Source of the DNA: Bacillota bacterium
Lineage (GTDB): Bacteria > Bacillota > Clostridia > DSM-8532
Assembly (NCBI GenBank): GCA_023411795.1
Contig: JAEYOK010000030.1
Span: 4,042 to 68,041 of the forward strand
DNA length: 64,000 nt
Reading direction: 5' to 3'
The notes beneath the pieces were generated by a model, which ran no database searches, was not told where the DNA came from, and saw only the letters and a list, made by a program, of their open reading frames with translations. The translations under genes were made by a program, and so were the position numbers. This document shows, piece by piece, positions 25,476 to 35,789 of this stretch (position 1 is its first letter; every line of letters starts with the position of its first letter).

Positions 25476-26543
25476 TTATTTGGTACTGAAGTTATACACC
25501 GTAAGATGGTGATATGTCTGGCCTGCTCTTATTATAGGGGAAGGAAAATGACGGTGTTTCAAAGAATTCGGGAAAAATTGGGTTTCCAAGCACAACCCAT
25601 GCCATTTATCGTATTGAGCACCACCTTTTCCAAAGCCTGCGCTTTTAATAAAATTTCCGGTATACAGTTGAACACCGGGTTTAGTGGTATAGCAAGTCAT
25701 TAAGCGCCCCGATTTCGGGTCGTAAAGCTCACAGCACTCTTTAGGTGTTCCATCAGTATTTCTTAGAACGAAATTATGATCATATCCAGACCCGTTTGTC
25801 ATCTGTTCGTTACCGGAAAAATCCCGAAGAAATTCCCCTATTGGCCTGGATCCGGTAAAATCAAACGGGGTGTTTTTAACACTATGGATTTCACCGGTAG
25901 GCAATGATTCATTATTTATTGGTGTATAAAAATCGGCGTTTATCTTTAAATAATGGTTAAGGATTGTTCCTGAATCATGCCCTGAAAGATTAAAATAGGC
26001 ATGATTGGTCAAATTAAGGATTGTATCCTTATCACAAGCACCGTAATATTCAATTTCAAGGGAGTTAGACTCTGTTAAGCCATAAATAACCCTGACTTCC
26101 AGATTTCCGGGATAACCTTCATCACCATCTGGGCTGAACAAGCTCAATTCCAGATAATCTTGATTATTTCTAGTAATAATCCTGGAATCCCATACTCTTT
26201 TATCGAAACCTAAAAGACCACCGTGAAGCTGATTTTTTCCTTCATTAGCACTCAATTCATATTTAATATCGTTTAGTAAGAAAGAGGCGTTTTCTATGCG
26301 ATTGGCATACCGGCCGACAAGGGCACCGAAGAAAAAGGAAGGATGATCGAGATAGCCATTGATATTATCGTAGCCTAACACTATATCATCGGTTTTTCCA
26401 TTTCTGTCAGAAACAAATAGTGATACTATAATTCCGCCGTAATCGATTATACCGGCCTGTACACCATTATTGTTTGACAGTGTGTATAAAGTAATACCGG
26501 TTCCATCCGGCAAGACCCCAAAGGGCTTTGACACTATACCCAT
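25476..26543 (-). CDS. galM: aldose 1-epimerase
   Basis: 355 residues from ATG 26543. It interconverts alpha- and beta-anomers of aldoses (mutarotase), feeding galactose and glucose metabolism. Landmarks are GRYANRIENASF near residue 72, NHAYFNLSG with the catalytic acid His, DHNFVL, and the catalytic-base Glu in LETQFFPNS near the C-terminus. GGAGGT sits 5 bp before ATG 26543; an upstream in-frame ATG at 26582 has no ribosome binding site. It is first gene of a two-gene operon with DUF2974. Confidence 0.93.
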   Translation of the reverse strand: MGIVSKPFGVLPDGTGITLYTLSNNNGVQAGIIDYGGIIVSLFVSDRNGKTDDIVLGYDNINGYLDHPSFFFGALVGRYANRIENASFLLNDIKYELSANEGKNQLHGGLLGFDKRVWDSRIITRNNQDYLELSLFSPDGDEGYPGNLEVRVIYGLTESNSLEIEYYGACDKDTILNLTNHAYFNLSGHDSGTILNHYLKINADFYTPINNESLPTGEIHSVKNTPFDFTGSRPIGEFLRDFSGNEQMTNGSGYDHNFVLRNTDGTPKECCELYDPKSGRLMTCYTTKPGVQLYTGNFIKSAGFGKGGAQYDKWHGLCLETQFFPNSLKHRHFPSPIIRAGQTYHHLTVYNFSTK

Positions 26544-26734
26544 ATGTACCTCCATCAGCTTCCCGATAAATGGGTTTTTCAAGCAATCCTATTATACACT
26601 TGGTTATCTCTGTAATTCAATCGCTTCTTATAATATCATATTTCCACCATTCTAATGAAATTTTAATCTTTTTTATATCCATACTTTATTAAAAAGAGGT
26701 AAAATGAACAAGATAAATAGACTGAGAGGAATAA

Positions 26735-28507
26735 ATGAAGACTTTATTGATAGCGATAAATGCAAAATTTGAGCATGAGGGTCTGGCGGTATGGTATTTA
26801 AACCAGGCTTGCCTTAATAAGAACATTCCTGTTAAAATTTTTCGATTTTCTATAAATGACTCCATGCAAAGAATATGGGCTTCAATTTTGGAAGAGCAGC
26901 CTGATGTAGCGGCTTTTTCCTGCTATATCTGGAACAGAGAATTAGTTCTCAAACTAATCTGCGATTTGAAGAAAGCAAAACCTGATTGTATTGTTATTGT
27001 GGGAGGACCTGAGGCCAGCTATGAAGGTGCGGAGAAGGATTTCTATGCATTTGGAGCTGATTTTGTCGTTAAAGGAGAGGGTGAAGGAAAGCTTCCGATG
27101 TTGCTGAAATCCCTGGAAAAAGAAGGTGTTCAGGGAGCCAGACAGTTGGTTTTAGATAACCCTGATATCCTTACAAACACTCATTGCGGTGAAGGGGAAT
27201 ATATTTCTCCCTTTTCTTCGGAATACCTGAGCTTGATAAAGGACAGAATTGCATATATTGAATCATCCAGAGGCTGTCCTTATCGATGTTCATATTGCTT
27301 ATCATCGGAGAGTAAGGGATTTATTCTATATCGGCCCGATGTTATTGAAGCTGATATAAGGAAACTCATAGATGCAGGGGCCAAGGTTATTAAATTTGTG
27401 GATCGCTCTTTTAATGTTAATGAGAAGCACGCTCTGGCAATTTGGGACGTAATAAGAAAGTTTTCCGACAAGAACGTAACCTTTCACTTTGAAGTTAACC
27501 CGGACATTTTAACAGAAGCTCAAATAGACAGTCTTCAAAAAATGAGACCGGGACTTGTTCAGGTTGAAGCGGGAATTCAATCGGTAAATTTACAAACCTT
27601 GAAAGAGGTCTCCCGGGTTATGAATGTGGAAGCCGCAATTAAAAATATCAAAACCCTTATGGAGAAAGGTAATATTCATGTTCATACTGACCTTATAGCG
27701 GGCTTGCCCTATGATGATTTTAACTCTTTTAAAGAGTCATTTAACAGGATTTACGATATAAAGGCTCACCATATGCAATTGGGGTTCCTTAAGCTTCTCC
27801 ACGGAACCAGAATTCGCTCGGAAGCAGAGAAGCACCAATATAAATTCAGAGACTACCCGCCCTACGAGGTTATAGAAAACCAGTATATGAATGCTGAACA
27901 AATGCTCTTATTGAAAGGTGTCGAAGAGGTTCTGGACCGTACATGGAACTCGGGCCGTCTTAACTTTACTCTGGATTATATGGAGACATTTTTTCCGACG
28001 GCCTTTGACCTTTATGAAAGTTTAGCAGGGTTTTTCAAGACAAAGGGAAGGATATATCAACCAATGTCGGCTGTGAGCCTATTTGAGCTTATCAGGGAGT
28101 TCGCATTATCATTGGAAGGAGTAGATCCATTAACCCTGGACTCCTATGTTGTCCTGGATTATGCCTGTTCTCTAAAAAATCCTGTTATACCTGAGTTTTT
28201 GAAAGATAGCAAGGTCAAGGCTCTTGATTGTAAAGAAACACTAGAATCCATACCTCAAATAGGTTGGAAAAAGGAATACAGAAAAAGATTCCTGATACTT
28301 TCCGGAGATTTACCATTGATAAATGGTGTTAAGTATAGAACTTCTGAGAATAGAATATTAATGGATACGCATTATGTCGACAGGGAAAATACTAGTATGG
28401 TTATTGTAGACTTGACAAATATTGACCGGGTCAATAGCGGAAGGGTCATTATAGATACGTATAATATTGACCCTGTTACCGAAAGAGCTATTCCAATGAC
28501 TATTTAG
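26735..28507 (+). CDS. B12-binding radical SAM protein with DUF4080
   Basis: 590 residues. An N-terminal cobalamin-binding-like Rossmann domain (residues 1-150, VIVGGPEASYEG) is followed by a radical SAM core with the 4Fe-4S motif C181-x3-C185-x2-C188 (RGCPYRCSYCLSS), and the DUF4080 C-terminal region (from ~390). Enzymes of this type use SAM, sometimes with B12, for methylation or radical rearrangements; the substrate of DUF4080 members is not established. The start ATG follows GAGAGGAATAA. It is transcribed divergently from galM and stands alone. Confidence 0.9.
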   Translation: MKTLLIAINAKFEHEGLAVWYLNQACLNKNIPVKIFRFSINDSMQRIWASILEEQPDVAAFSCYIWNRELVLKLICDLKKAKPDCIVIVGGPEASYEGAEKDFYAFGADFVVKGEGEGKLPMLLKSLEKEGVQGARQLVLDNPDILTNTHCGEGEYISPFSSEYLSLIKDRIAYIESSRGCPYRCSYCLSSESKGFILYRPDVIEADIRKLIDAGAKVIKFVDRSFNVNEKHALAIWDVIRKFSDKNVTFHFEVNPDILTEAQIDSLQKMRPGLVQVEAGIQSVNLQTLKEVSRVMNVEAAIKNIKTLMEKGNIHVHTDLIAGLPYDDFNSFKESFNRIYDIKAHHMQLGFLKLLHGTRIRSEAEKHQYKFRDYPPYEVIENQYMNAEQMLLLKGVEEVLDRTWNSGRLNFTLDYMETFFPTAFDLYESLAGFFKTKGRIYQPMSAVSLFELIREFALSLEGVDPLTLDSYVVLDYACSLKNPVIPEFLKDSKVKALDCKETLESIPQIGWKKEYRKRFLILSGDLPLINGVKYRTSENRILMDTHYVDRENTSMVIVDLTNIDRVNSGRVIIDTYNIDPVTERAIPMTI

Positions 28508-28566
28508 TTAACTCTTTACCCAAAGAAGAAATGAGTGTAAAATAAACATGTATATGTTAATTTTTG

Positions 28567-29235
28567 ATGGTGGTGAATGACTTGAAAATATCAACAACAG
28601 GTAGATTATTGTCCATATTGTCAGGTGTAGCGGTATTTGCTTTGTTGCTGTTCTTAATACGTATTGCGTTGCCTTATGCTCTTATTGCGGGAGTAATAGG
28701 ATGGCTTGTGGTTATCTTGTCTTTCTCAAAAAAAGAAAAGGACGAGACTATTGTAGTGGAAGGTTCGACTCAATCAGATATTGAGGACGCTATCAAAACC
28801 GGACGGAAGCTAACCACCGGGATGAGGCAGGCAATAAAACGGCTTTCTCAGATGGAAATCTGTAATGAAGTAGAGGATCTTTGCCGCATTGCCGAATCCA
28901 TGTTTGAGCTCTTAAGGAAAGACCCTAAGGATATCCGTATAGTAAAGCAATTTATAACCTACTATTTAGAGCCTACCCACAAAATTATAGTAAAATATGC
29001 AGAACTGGCTACTACAAGGCCGATGCCTGCAGATGCGGTTGAGACCCTCGAAAGAACAGAGAAGTCTTTGAAAGGCATTCGGACGACTTTCCTTCAGCAG
29101 AAAGAAAAAATGCTGTCAAATGACGTTATGGATTTAGATACCGAAATCAAGGTTTTTGAGACTCTTTCCAACAACATAGGTACTTCAGCTAAAGCTAATA
29201 AAGACATGAATTCGCGTTCTCAGAACGGCGTATAA
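28567..29235 (+). CDS. xpaC: XpaC family membrane protein
   Basis: About 222 residues. Two close membrane helices lie at residues 14-48 (ILSGVAVFALLLF and AGVIGWLVVILSF), followed by a helical cytoplasmic domain with LRKDPKDIRIVKQFITYYLEPTHKI. This is the pattern of the XpaC (5-bromo-4-chloroindolyl phosphate hydrolysis) family. It is directly followed by a TelA-family gene, the same order as xpaC-yaaN in Bacillus subtilis, which strongly supports the call. The start is ambiguous: GGTGGTGA overlaps the N-terminal codons and may serve TTG 28582 rather than ATG 28567. Confidence 0.88.
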   Translation: MVVNDLKISTTGRLLSILSGVAVFALLLFLIRIALPYALIAGVIGWLVVILSFSKKEKDETIVVEGSTQSDIEDAIKTGRKLTTGMRQAIKRLSQMEICNEVEDLCRIAESMFELLRKDPKDIRIVKQFITYYLEPTHKIIVKYAELATTRPMPADAVETLERTEKSLKGIRTTFLQQKEKMLSNDVMDLDTEIKVFETLSNNIGTSAKANKDMNSRSQNGV

Positions 29236-29279
29236 AAAGTTTTAACTTAATATAAATTAAGAAAGGTATGGTAATAGTA

Positions 29280-30398
29280 ATGAACGGACAATTACAATCC
29301 GCACCTGTTCAAACGGTTGCAAATACTGTGGATAACTATGATGTGAACAAGTGGAATGAGATGTCACCGGAGGATAGACAGAAGGTTCTGGATATAGCAG
29401 CTCAAATTAATGTGTCTGATTCCCAGAATGTTATCCAGTATGGTAATTTGGCTCAGAGCGATATATCCAAATTCTCCGATGCAATGCTTGATCAAATCAG
29501 GGCCAAGGACAGCGGAGAAGTTGGAGACGTACTTACCGACCTTTTGGTTAAGGTACAGGATGTTAATATTGACGCTATAGATCCCAATCAAAAAGGTTTT
29601 TCTTTTGCAAAGATGTTTAGTGGCGTGAGAAAAGAAACCCAGAAATTTATAGCTCGTTACGATAAAATCAGTGTTCAGATAGAAAAGATTATTGATCAAC
29701 TTGATAGATCAAAGCTCCAACTCATCCGTGATATAACGGCTTTGGACACTATGTATGATAAGAATCTGGACTATTTGAAGCAACTGGACATCTATATTAT
29801 GGCGGGTTCCTTGAAATTAAAAGATCTTAATGATAAGGAGTTACCGGCTCTTAAGGAAAAAGCGACAAAAACTGGTGATGCAGTTGACGCTCAAAAGGTT
29901 AAGGATATGGCCGAGCTTATCTCCAGATTTGAAAAGAAGATTCATGACCTGAAGCTGAGCCGTATGATTGCTATTCAGACTGCACCCCAGATTCGTCTTA
30001 TCCAAAGTAATGATCAGACTTTGGTGGAGAAAATACAAAGCTCTATTATGAATACCATACCCCTTTGGAAGAACCAGATAGCTATTGCCATAACCATGCT
30101 AAGACAACAGTCTGCGTTAAAGCTTCAAAGAGATGTGACCAATACCACCAATGATTTATTGGCTCGCAATTCTGAGATGCTTAAGACCAGCTCTATAGAT
30201 ATCGCCCGTGAAAATGAACGTGGTATTGTGGACATTGAAACACTGAAAAAGGTTAATGAAGACCTTATCATCACTTTGGAAGAAACACTTAAGATCCAGC
30301 AGGACGGCCGTGCAAGAAGAGCTCAGGTTGAAACCGAGCTAAAGACTATGGAAGATGATATCAAGAGAAAGCTTCTTGAAATGAAAGATAGGGTATAA
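29280..30398 (+). CDS. telA: TelA family protein (toxic anion resistance)
   Basis: 372 residues, soluble and almost entirely helical, matching TelA/YaaN in length and in blocks such as KQLDIYIMAGSLKLKD, VKDMAELISRFEKKIHDLKL and RMIAIQTAPQIRLIQSNDQ. The family is linked to tellurite and antimicrobial tolerance and to cell-envelope stress. The mechanism is unknown. ATG 29280 is chosen because GAAAGGT at 29261-29267 would have no spacing from the ATG at 29268. It is cotranscribed with xpaC and followed by the ileS T-box leader. Confidence 0.92.
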   Translation: MNGQLQSAPVQTVANTVDNYDVNKWNEMSPEDRQKVLDIAAQINVSDSQNVIQYGNLAQSDISKFSDAMLDQIRAKDSGEVGDVLTDLLVKVQDVNIDAIDPNQKGFSFAKMFSGVRKETQKFIARYDKISVQIEKIIDQLDRSKLQLIRDITALDTMYDKNLDYLKQLDIYIMAGSLKLKDLNDKELPALKEKATKTGDAVDAQKVKDMAELISRFEKKIHDLKLSRMIAIQTAPQIRLIQSNDQTLVEKIQSSIMNTIPLWKNQIAIAITMLRQQSALKLQRDVTNTTNDLLARNSEMLKTSSIDIARENERGIVDIETLKKVNEDLIITLEETLKIQQDGRARRAQVETELKTMEDDIKRKLLEMKDRV

Positions 30399-30419
30399 CA
30401 TAGCATTGACATTGCTGGA

Positions 30420-30754
30420 CTTTAGAGACTATAATCTTAAATAATAAAGATAAATGCAATGATCGGACCAGTAGAATTTCGGGTTATCTTTACAGAGAGC
30501 TTTGGGCAAAGCGTTTCAGTTACTGAAAACCAGCGTTTTCGTTGAAACCACCGGTGGAAGCCCACAGGATAATGAAATTTGAAAATCAGCCGTAAGCAGC
30601 AGCCCCAAAAAGACGGGATATGCCCTTCTTACTAAGGTGAGCCGGTTAAGGGCCGTTATTCCTAAAGAGTGACAGATGTAAATTTTGTTTTATAACTGTA
30701 ATTTGGGTGGTACCGCGAGGCCTTTCGTCCCATAGTAGGATGAAAGGCTTTTTT
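30420..30754 (+). ncRNA. T-box leader of ileS
   Basis: An untranslated stretch ends in the T-box core GGGTGGTACCGCG (30705-30717), whose GGTACC pairs with the NCCA end of uncharged tRNA. The terminator GCCTTTCGTCC / GGATGAAAGGC (30720-30748) with six Ts follows. AGAGAGCTTTGGGC and AGTTACTGAAAACC further upstream fit Stem I. With low tRNA-Ile charging the antiterminator forms and ileS is read through. The specifier codon should be an Ile codon; ATA/ATT near 30569-30579 are candidates, not proven. Confidence 0.93.
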
Positions 30755-30843
30755 AATGCCGATAATTTATCTAGAGATTGTTCGTTAAATAGAACCGACA
30801 TAAACCGGATTACTTACTTAACAAAAAAGAGAGGATTGATACC

Positions 30844-33606
30844 ATGTCAGTTGATTATGGGAAAACACTGAATCTGCCGAAAACCGACTTTCAGATGAGG
30901 GGGGGACTTCCTGAAAAAGAACCTCAAATGCTCAAGGCTTGGCAGGATAAAGATCTTTATAAAAAGCGCCTGAACAGAAATAGGCTTAAGGGTAAAAAGT
31001 TTATTCTTCATGACGGACCTCCTTATGCAAACGGGGGCATTCATCTTGGAACCGCTCTTAATAAAGTTCTTAAGGATATTATTATCAGATACTATGATAT
31101 GAAGGGCTATTTTGCTCCTTATATTCCTGGATGGGATACCCACGGACTTCCAACTGAGCAGAAAGCAATTAAGGAAAAAGGTCTGAACCGACATGAAGTT
31201 GGTCCGGTTGTTTTCCGTGAGGCTTGTGAAGAGATTGCCAGAAAATATCTGGATGTTCAGCGGGAATCCTTCAAAAGGCTTGGTGTAATGGGTGAATGGG
31301 ACAATCCCTATATCACATTGGAGCCAAGGTTTGAGGCTAAGCAAATAGAAGTATTCGGGCAGATGGCTAAGCTGGGATGTATCTATAAAGGTATGCGCCC
31401 TGTTTACTGGTGTCCGTCTTGTGAAACTGCTTTAGCCGAAGCTGAAATTGAGTATCAGGACGATAGCGGAACCTCTATATATGTTAAGTTTCCTGTGAAG
31501 GACGATAAGGGAAAGCTAAAAGGTATAGTTGATAATCTTGATAGCCTTTATGTAGTTATTTGGACCACCACCACATGGACACTGCCGGGAAACCTTGCAA
31601 TCTCAGTAAACCCTGAGTTTGTATATGTAATTGTTGAAGCTAATAATGAGCGATATATACTAGCTAAGGAGCTTGCTGAAAGTGTTATGAAAGCAGGCAA
31701 TATTAGCGATTACAAGGTGCTTGGCGAAATCATGGGAAGCGAACTGGAATATATAGTTTGTGCCCATCCTTTTCTTGATCGTGATTCACTGGTTATTGTT
31801 GGCGACCACGTCACCCTCGAAGCCGGTTCAGGATGTGTTCATACAGCCCCCGGACATGGTGCTGAAGACTTTGATGTATGCAAAAAATATCCGGAGGTAG
31901 GTATTGTTGTTCCTGTTGACGAGAAAGGCCATTTGACAAAAGAAGCCGGTCCTTTTGCAGGCTTGTATTATAAAGCAGCCAACAAGGCTATTTTACAAAC
32001 TCTCAAGGAGACTAACCTGCTTTATGCCGAAGAGCAGATTACACACTCATATCCTCACTGCTGGCGCTGTAAGGACCCTATAATATACAGGGCAACAGAG
32101 CAATGGTTTATATCCATTGATAAAATCAGAAAGCAGGCTTTGGAAGCAATTAAAGAAGTTCGCTGGATTCCTGGTTGGGGTGAAGAGCGCATTAGCAAAA
32201 TGGTTGAAGATCGTGGCGACTGGTGTATCTCACGTCAGCGTATCTGGGGTCTTCCCATACCGATATTCTACTGCAAGGACTGCGGTAAGGAAATAATCAA
32301 CGACGAAACTATTAATGCAGTCAAGGAGCTTTTTGCTAAGGAGGGCTCCAACGCATGGTTCAAATATGAGGCATCGGAGATTCTGCCCAAAGGCTTTGCT
32401 TGTGAATGCGGTGGAAAAGAGTTTAAGAAAGAGACCGATATAATGGACGTTTGGTTTGATTCAGGATCAAGCCACATTGCCGTAGCCGAAGCAAATCCTG
32501 ATTTAGGCTGGCCAGTTGATTTGTATCTGGAAGGAAGCGACCAGCACAGAGGTTGGTTCCAGTCATCACTTTTGACGGCTACTGCTGTTAAGGGAAAAGC
32601 TCCATATCGTCAGGTTCTTACTCATGGCTATGTGGTTGATGGTCAAGGCCGTAAGATGAGCAAATCCTTAGGTAACGGTATTGACCCAATGGATATATGC
32701 AAGCAATACGGTGCCGATATCTTGAGACTTTGGGTCTCTTCCAGCGACTATAAAGTTGATATCCGTATTTCAAACGATATTTTGAAGCAATTGTCCGAAA
32801 GCTACAGGAAGATTCGTAACACAGCCAGATTCATTTTGGGTAATATATGTGATTTTGACCCCAAAAAGGATATGGTCAAATATGCCGAAATGGAAGAGCT
32901 GGATAAATGGGCATTATTAAAGCTCAATCAGCTTGTCGCTAAAATTGAGAAGGCTTATTCCGAATACGAGTTCCATACAATGCTCCATGCTATCCACAAC
33001 TTCTGCGTCATTGATATGAGTAGCTTCTATTTGGATGTGACCAAGGACAGAATGTATGCTTCCAAACCCGATGAAAAATCCCGACGCGCCGGACAAACAG
33101 CCATGTTTATTATTCTGGATACACTTACAAGGCTTCTAGCGCCTGTTCTGGCCTTTACAGCCGATGAAATCTGGCAGTACCTGCCCCATGGTGAAAGCGA
33201 CAATGTTGAAAGCGTAATGCTCAACGACTGGCCCGAAGTTAGAGCTGAGTTTGAAGATGAAGCTTTAGACCAAAAATGGAGCAAAATTCTTGAAGTACGT
33301 GACATTGTTTTAAAGGCTTTGGAAGAGGCAAGAAATAAGAAGCTCATCGGTCAATCCCTACAGGCTAAGGCCGTTATAAAAGCCAATGGGGACCTTTTGA
33401 AGCTCTTGAATGAAAATATCGAGATTCTTCCCACAGTATTTATTACCTCGCAGGTTGAAGTTGTTGAAAGCAGCGATTCCGATCTTGAGGTTGAGATTGT
33501 CGCAGCTGATGGTGAAAAGTGTGAGCGCTGCTGGATCTATTCAGAATCCGTAGGCCACAACCACGAACACCCGACACTATGTGAGCGCTGCAGCTCAGTT
33601 ATATAA
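30844..33606 (+). CDS. ileS: isoleucyl-tRNA synthetase
   Basis: 920 residues, typical of the shorter bacterial type. It charges tRNA-Ile with isoleucine and edits valine. The class I signatures are the HIGH-equivalent GGIHLGTALN near residue 65 and KMSKS in GRKMSKSLGNG near 604. DWCISRQRIWG lies between, the CP1 editing domain occupies residues ~200-400, and the C-terminal zinc-binding motif CERCWIY...CERC closes the protein. ATG 30844 is preceded by AGAGAGGATTG. Expression is controlled by the upstream T-box. Confidence 0.98.
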   Translation: MSVDYGKTLNLPKTDFQMRGGLPEKEPQMLKAWQDKDLYKKRLNRNRLKGKKFILHDGPPYANGGIHLGTALNKVLKDIIIRYYDMKGYFAPYIPGWDTHGLPTEQKAIKEKGLNRHEVGPVVFREACEEIARKYLDVQRESFKRLGVMGEWDNPYITLEPRFEAKQIEVFGQMAKLGCIYKGMRPVYWCPSCETALAEAEIEYQDDSGTSIYVKFPVKDDKGKLKGIVDNLDSLYVVIWTTTTWTLPGNLAISVNPEFVYVIVEANNERYILAKELAESVMKAGNISDYKVLGEIMGSELEYIVCAHPFLDRDSLVIVGDHVTLEAGSGCVHTAPGHGAEDFDVCKKYPEVGIVVPVDEKGHLTKEAGPFAGLYYKAANKAILQTLKETNLLYAEEQITHSYPHCWRCKDPIIYRATEQWFISIDKIRKQALEAIKEVRWIPGWGEERISKMVEDRGDWCISRQRIWGLPIPIFYCKDCGKEIINDETINAVKELFAKEGSNAWFKYEASEILPKGFACECGGKEFKKETDIMDVWFDSGSSHIAVAEANPDLGWPVDLYLEGSDQHRGWFQSSLLTATAVKGKAPYRQVLTHGYVVDGQGRKMSKSLGNGIDPMDICKQYGADILRLWVSSSDYKVDIRISNDILKQLSESYRKIRNTARFILGNICDFDPKKDMVKYAEMEELDKWALLKLNQLVAKIEKAYSEYEFHTMLHAIHNFCVIDMSSFYLDVTKDRMYASKPDEKSRRAGQTAMFIILDTLTRLLAPVLAFTADEIWQYLPHGESDNVESVMLNDWPEVRAEFEDEALDQKWSKILEVRDIVLKALEEARNKKLIGQSLQAKAVIKANGDLLKLLNENIEILPTVFITSQVEVVESSDSDLEVEIVAADGEKCERCWIYSESVGHNHEHPTLCERCSSVI

Positions 33607-33616
33607 TGATTCGACG

Positions 33617-33696
33617 AACACAGGGGGACGGTTCTTCTGTGTTCTTTTCTTTTATATGTACTATATGAGAACACAGAAGAACCGTCCCCCTGTGTT
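33617..33696. repeat. REP-like inverted pair with GGGGACGGT core (copy 1)
   Basis: A 29-bp arm (33617-33645) pairs perfectly with 33668-33696 across a 22-nt spacer. Each arm itself is AACACA, then GGGGGACGGTTCTTC, then TGTGTT, so it is flanked by complementary hexamers. It lies between the ileS stop and the MoxR start and may also act as terminator. Related units are at 45832-45926 and 63731-63757. Confidence 0.8.
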
Positions 33697-33714
33697 TTAG
33701 GGAGGGTTTTGCTT

Positions 33715-34689
33715 ATGAATAATGTAGAACTAAAGGTCTTAACACAAAAGCTTTTGGAGAACATCAAGAAGGTCATTGTAGGTAAGGACGAAGTAATCCA
33801 ACAGCTTCTTATCGGTCTCATATGCGGAGGCCATGTTCTTCTGGAGGATGTTCCCGGTACGGGTAAAACATTATTGGCTAAAACTCTGAGCCAGTCTCTT
33901 AATCTTGATTTTAACCGGGTTCAGTTCACTCCTGACCTTTTACCTTCTGACATTACCGGTATTCACTATTACAACCAGAAGCATGGTGAATTTGTTTTTA
34001 GAAAAGGGCCGGTATTCACAAATATTCTTTTAGCCGATGAAATAAACAGAGCGACTCCAAGAACACAATCCAGCCTTTTGGAGTGTATGGAGGAAAGACA
34101 GGTCACTATTGATGGGGAGACCTATAAGCTTGAGGCACCATTCATGGTTATAGCTACTCAGAACCCCATCGAAACTCTTGGCACATTTCCCCTGCCTGAA
34201 GCCCAATTGGATAGATTCTTGATGAAACTTTACATGGGTTATCCCGATACAAATGAAGGTATAGACATTTTAAAACGTTTTAGATATGAAAGCCCCTTTC
34301 CTAATCTGTCTTCTGTAGCTGAGAAATCAGAGTTTAAAGGTATAGGAGATATATTTAAAGACACTTTTGTCAGTGAAGAGATTTATTATTACATAGTAAA
34401 GATTGTGGAAGACACTAGAAATCATCCTGAACTTTTATTAGGAGTAAGTCCCAGAGGAAGTCAGGCACTTTTGAAAACAAGTCAGGCTTTTGCAGCTATA
34501 AAAGGAAGAGATTATGTGATCCCCGATGATGTAAAATCAATGATTAAGCCAGTTTTAGCTCATAGATTGATTACGCGTCATACTGGAAATGAAAACGGAA
34601 AGCCGGTTTCCTTTAGGATTCTGGATGAAATAATCAATCGCGTTCCGGTACCCAGTGAAGAGAGGCTTAGTCAATCGGGAGGAAAATAG
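33715..34689 (+). CDS. MoxR-family AAA ATPase
   Basis: 324 residues. Walker A DVPGTGKT near residue 45, Walker B ILLADEINRATPRTQ near 107, and sensor motifs IATQNPIETLGTFPLPEAQLD near 145-165, followed by the helical lid (GVSPRGSQALLKTSQ). MoxR ATPases act as chaperones for protein-complex assembly or activation, usually together with DUF58/von Willebrand-like partners, as in the next gene. GGAGGGT precedes ATG 33715. It heads an operon MoxR-DUF58-membrane protein-SLH/GH18. Confidence 0.93.
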   Translation: MNNVELKVLTQKLLENIKKVIVGKDEVIQQLLIGLICGGHVLLEDVPGTGKTLLAKTLSQSLNLDFNRVQFTPDLLPSDITGIHYYNQKHGEFVFRKGPVFTNILLADEINRATPRTQSSLLECMEERQVTIDGETYKLEAPFMVIATQNPIETLGTFPLPEAQLDRFLMKLYMGYPDTNEGIDILKRFRYESPFPNLSSVAEKSEFKGIGDIFKDTFVSEEIYYYIVKIVEDTRNHPELLLGVSPRGSQALLKTSQAFAAIKGRDYVIPDDVKSMIKPVLAHRLITRHTGNENGKPVSFRILDEIINRVPVPSEERLSQSGGK

Positions 34690-34693
34690 CTTT

Positions 34694-35755
34694 ATGTGGA
34701 TTTTCAGGCTGATTTTAGCGGCTTTGGCTGTTTTGTTGGCAGAAGCATATTTCTCGGTAATGTACGGGCTTAAAAAGGTAAGCCTGGAGCGTAGCTTTGA
34801 CACAATTCATGCTGCGTTTGGTCAGGAAATCTATTTAATTGAGAAGATTAGCAATAATAAAATATTACCGGTACCATGTCTTAAGGTGGAGTCCCAAATA
34901 GACAGCAGCCTTCAATTTGGCCAACTTAAGGATTTGAATGTTTTACAGGACATGTATCATGTGAGTTTATTCTGTCTGATGCCCTATACAAGAATAATAC
35001 GCACTCATAAGGTAAAATGCAAAAAAAGAGGATATTATCATGTTTCCAGTGCTTCTCTTACAGCCAGCTCTATTACAGGAAGTGTTTCTTCAGCAAAAGA
35101 GATAAGAACCGATGCTCAGCTTTATGTATTTCCCAGAGTTCTTTCAATTCCAGAGATGAAGCTACCGTCACATAGCTGGCAAGGGGATAATGTAGTTCGT
35201 CGGTGGATCTTAGAGGATCCTTTTATAAGGGCCGGCGTTCGTGAATATACTTTCTCTGATCCAATGAAAAACATAAACTGGAAGGCTTCAGCCCGCTCAG
35301 GAGACCTTCAGGTAAACCTCTATGAACCGACAGCCCATCATAAGCTGATGATTTTATTAAATGTGGATACCAGTTTGGAGCAATGGACAATAACCAATGA
35401 GCCTCAGAGGGTTGAGTATGGTATAAGTGTTGCGGCAACAGTTTTTGAGTTTGCTTTTAATAATACAATTGAGGCTGGGTTTGCCAGCAATGGACTTTTA
35501 AAGGACAGTCAAAATAAATATATCCATATAGAACCCGGTTCGGGCGCAAAACATCAAACTGAAATATTAGAGTGCCTTGCAAGAATTGTAATGCAACGAA
35601 GTTCATCCTTCAACAAACTTATTGATAGAGAACTGGACAGAAATCCAAATAATCTGGACTTTCTTTTCATAACCGCTGTAATAGATGGGGAGACAGAAGA
35701 CAGAATACACCGCCTGCGGACAATGGGCAATGCCGTGGAGATCCTGAAAATCTAG
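34694..35755 (+). CDS. DUF58 domain protein
   Basis: 353 residues. An N-terminal hydrophobic helix (1-22) is followed by a beta-rich region and the DUF58 signature VREYTFSDPMKNINWKASAR near residue 180, then a von Willebrand-like stretch LMILLNVDTSLEQWT, with the metal-ion-dependent-adhesion-type D-x-S. DUF58 proteins are paired with MoxR ATPases, as here. ATG 34694 follows GGGAGGA. The gene begins 4 bp after the MoxR stop. Its likely role is with MoxR in assembly of an envelope complex. Confidence 0.9.
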   Translation: MWIFRLILAALAVLLAEAYFSVMYGLKKVSLERSFDTIHAAFGQEIYLIEKISNNKILPVPCLKVESQIDSSLQFGQLKDLNVLQDMYHVSLFCLMPYTRIIRTHKVKCKKRGYYHVSSASLTASSITGSVSSAKEIRTDAQLYVFPRVLSIPEMKLPSHSWQGDNVVRRWILEDPFIRAGVREYTFSDPMKNINWKASARSGDLQVNLYEPTAHHKLMILLNVDTSLEQWTITNEPQRVEYGISVAATVFEFAFNNTIEAGFASNGLLKDSQNKYIHIEPGSGAKHQTEILECLARIVMQRSSSFNKLIDRELDRNPNNLDFLFITAVIDGETEDRIHRLRTMGNAVEILKI

Positions 35756-35789
35756 CGATGTGTGGAGACCTTACCGGGAAGAGATTAGC

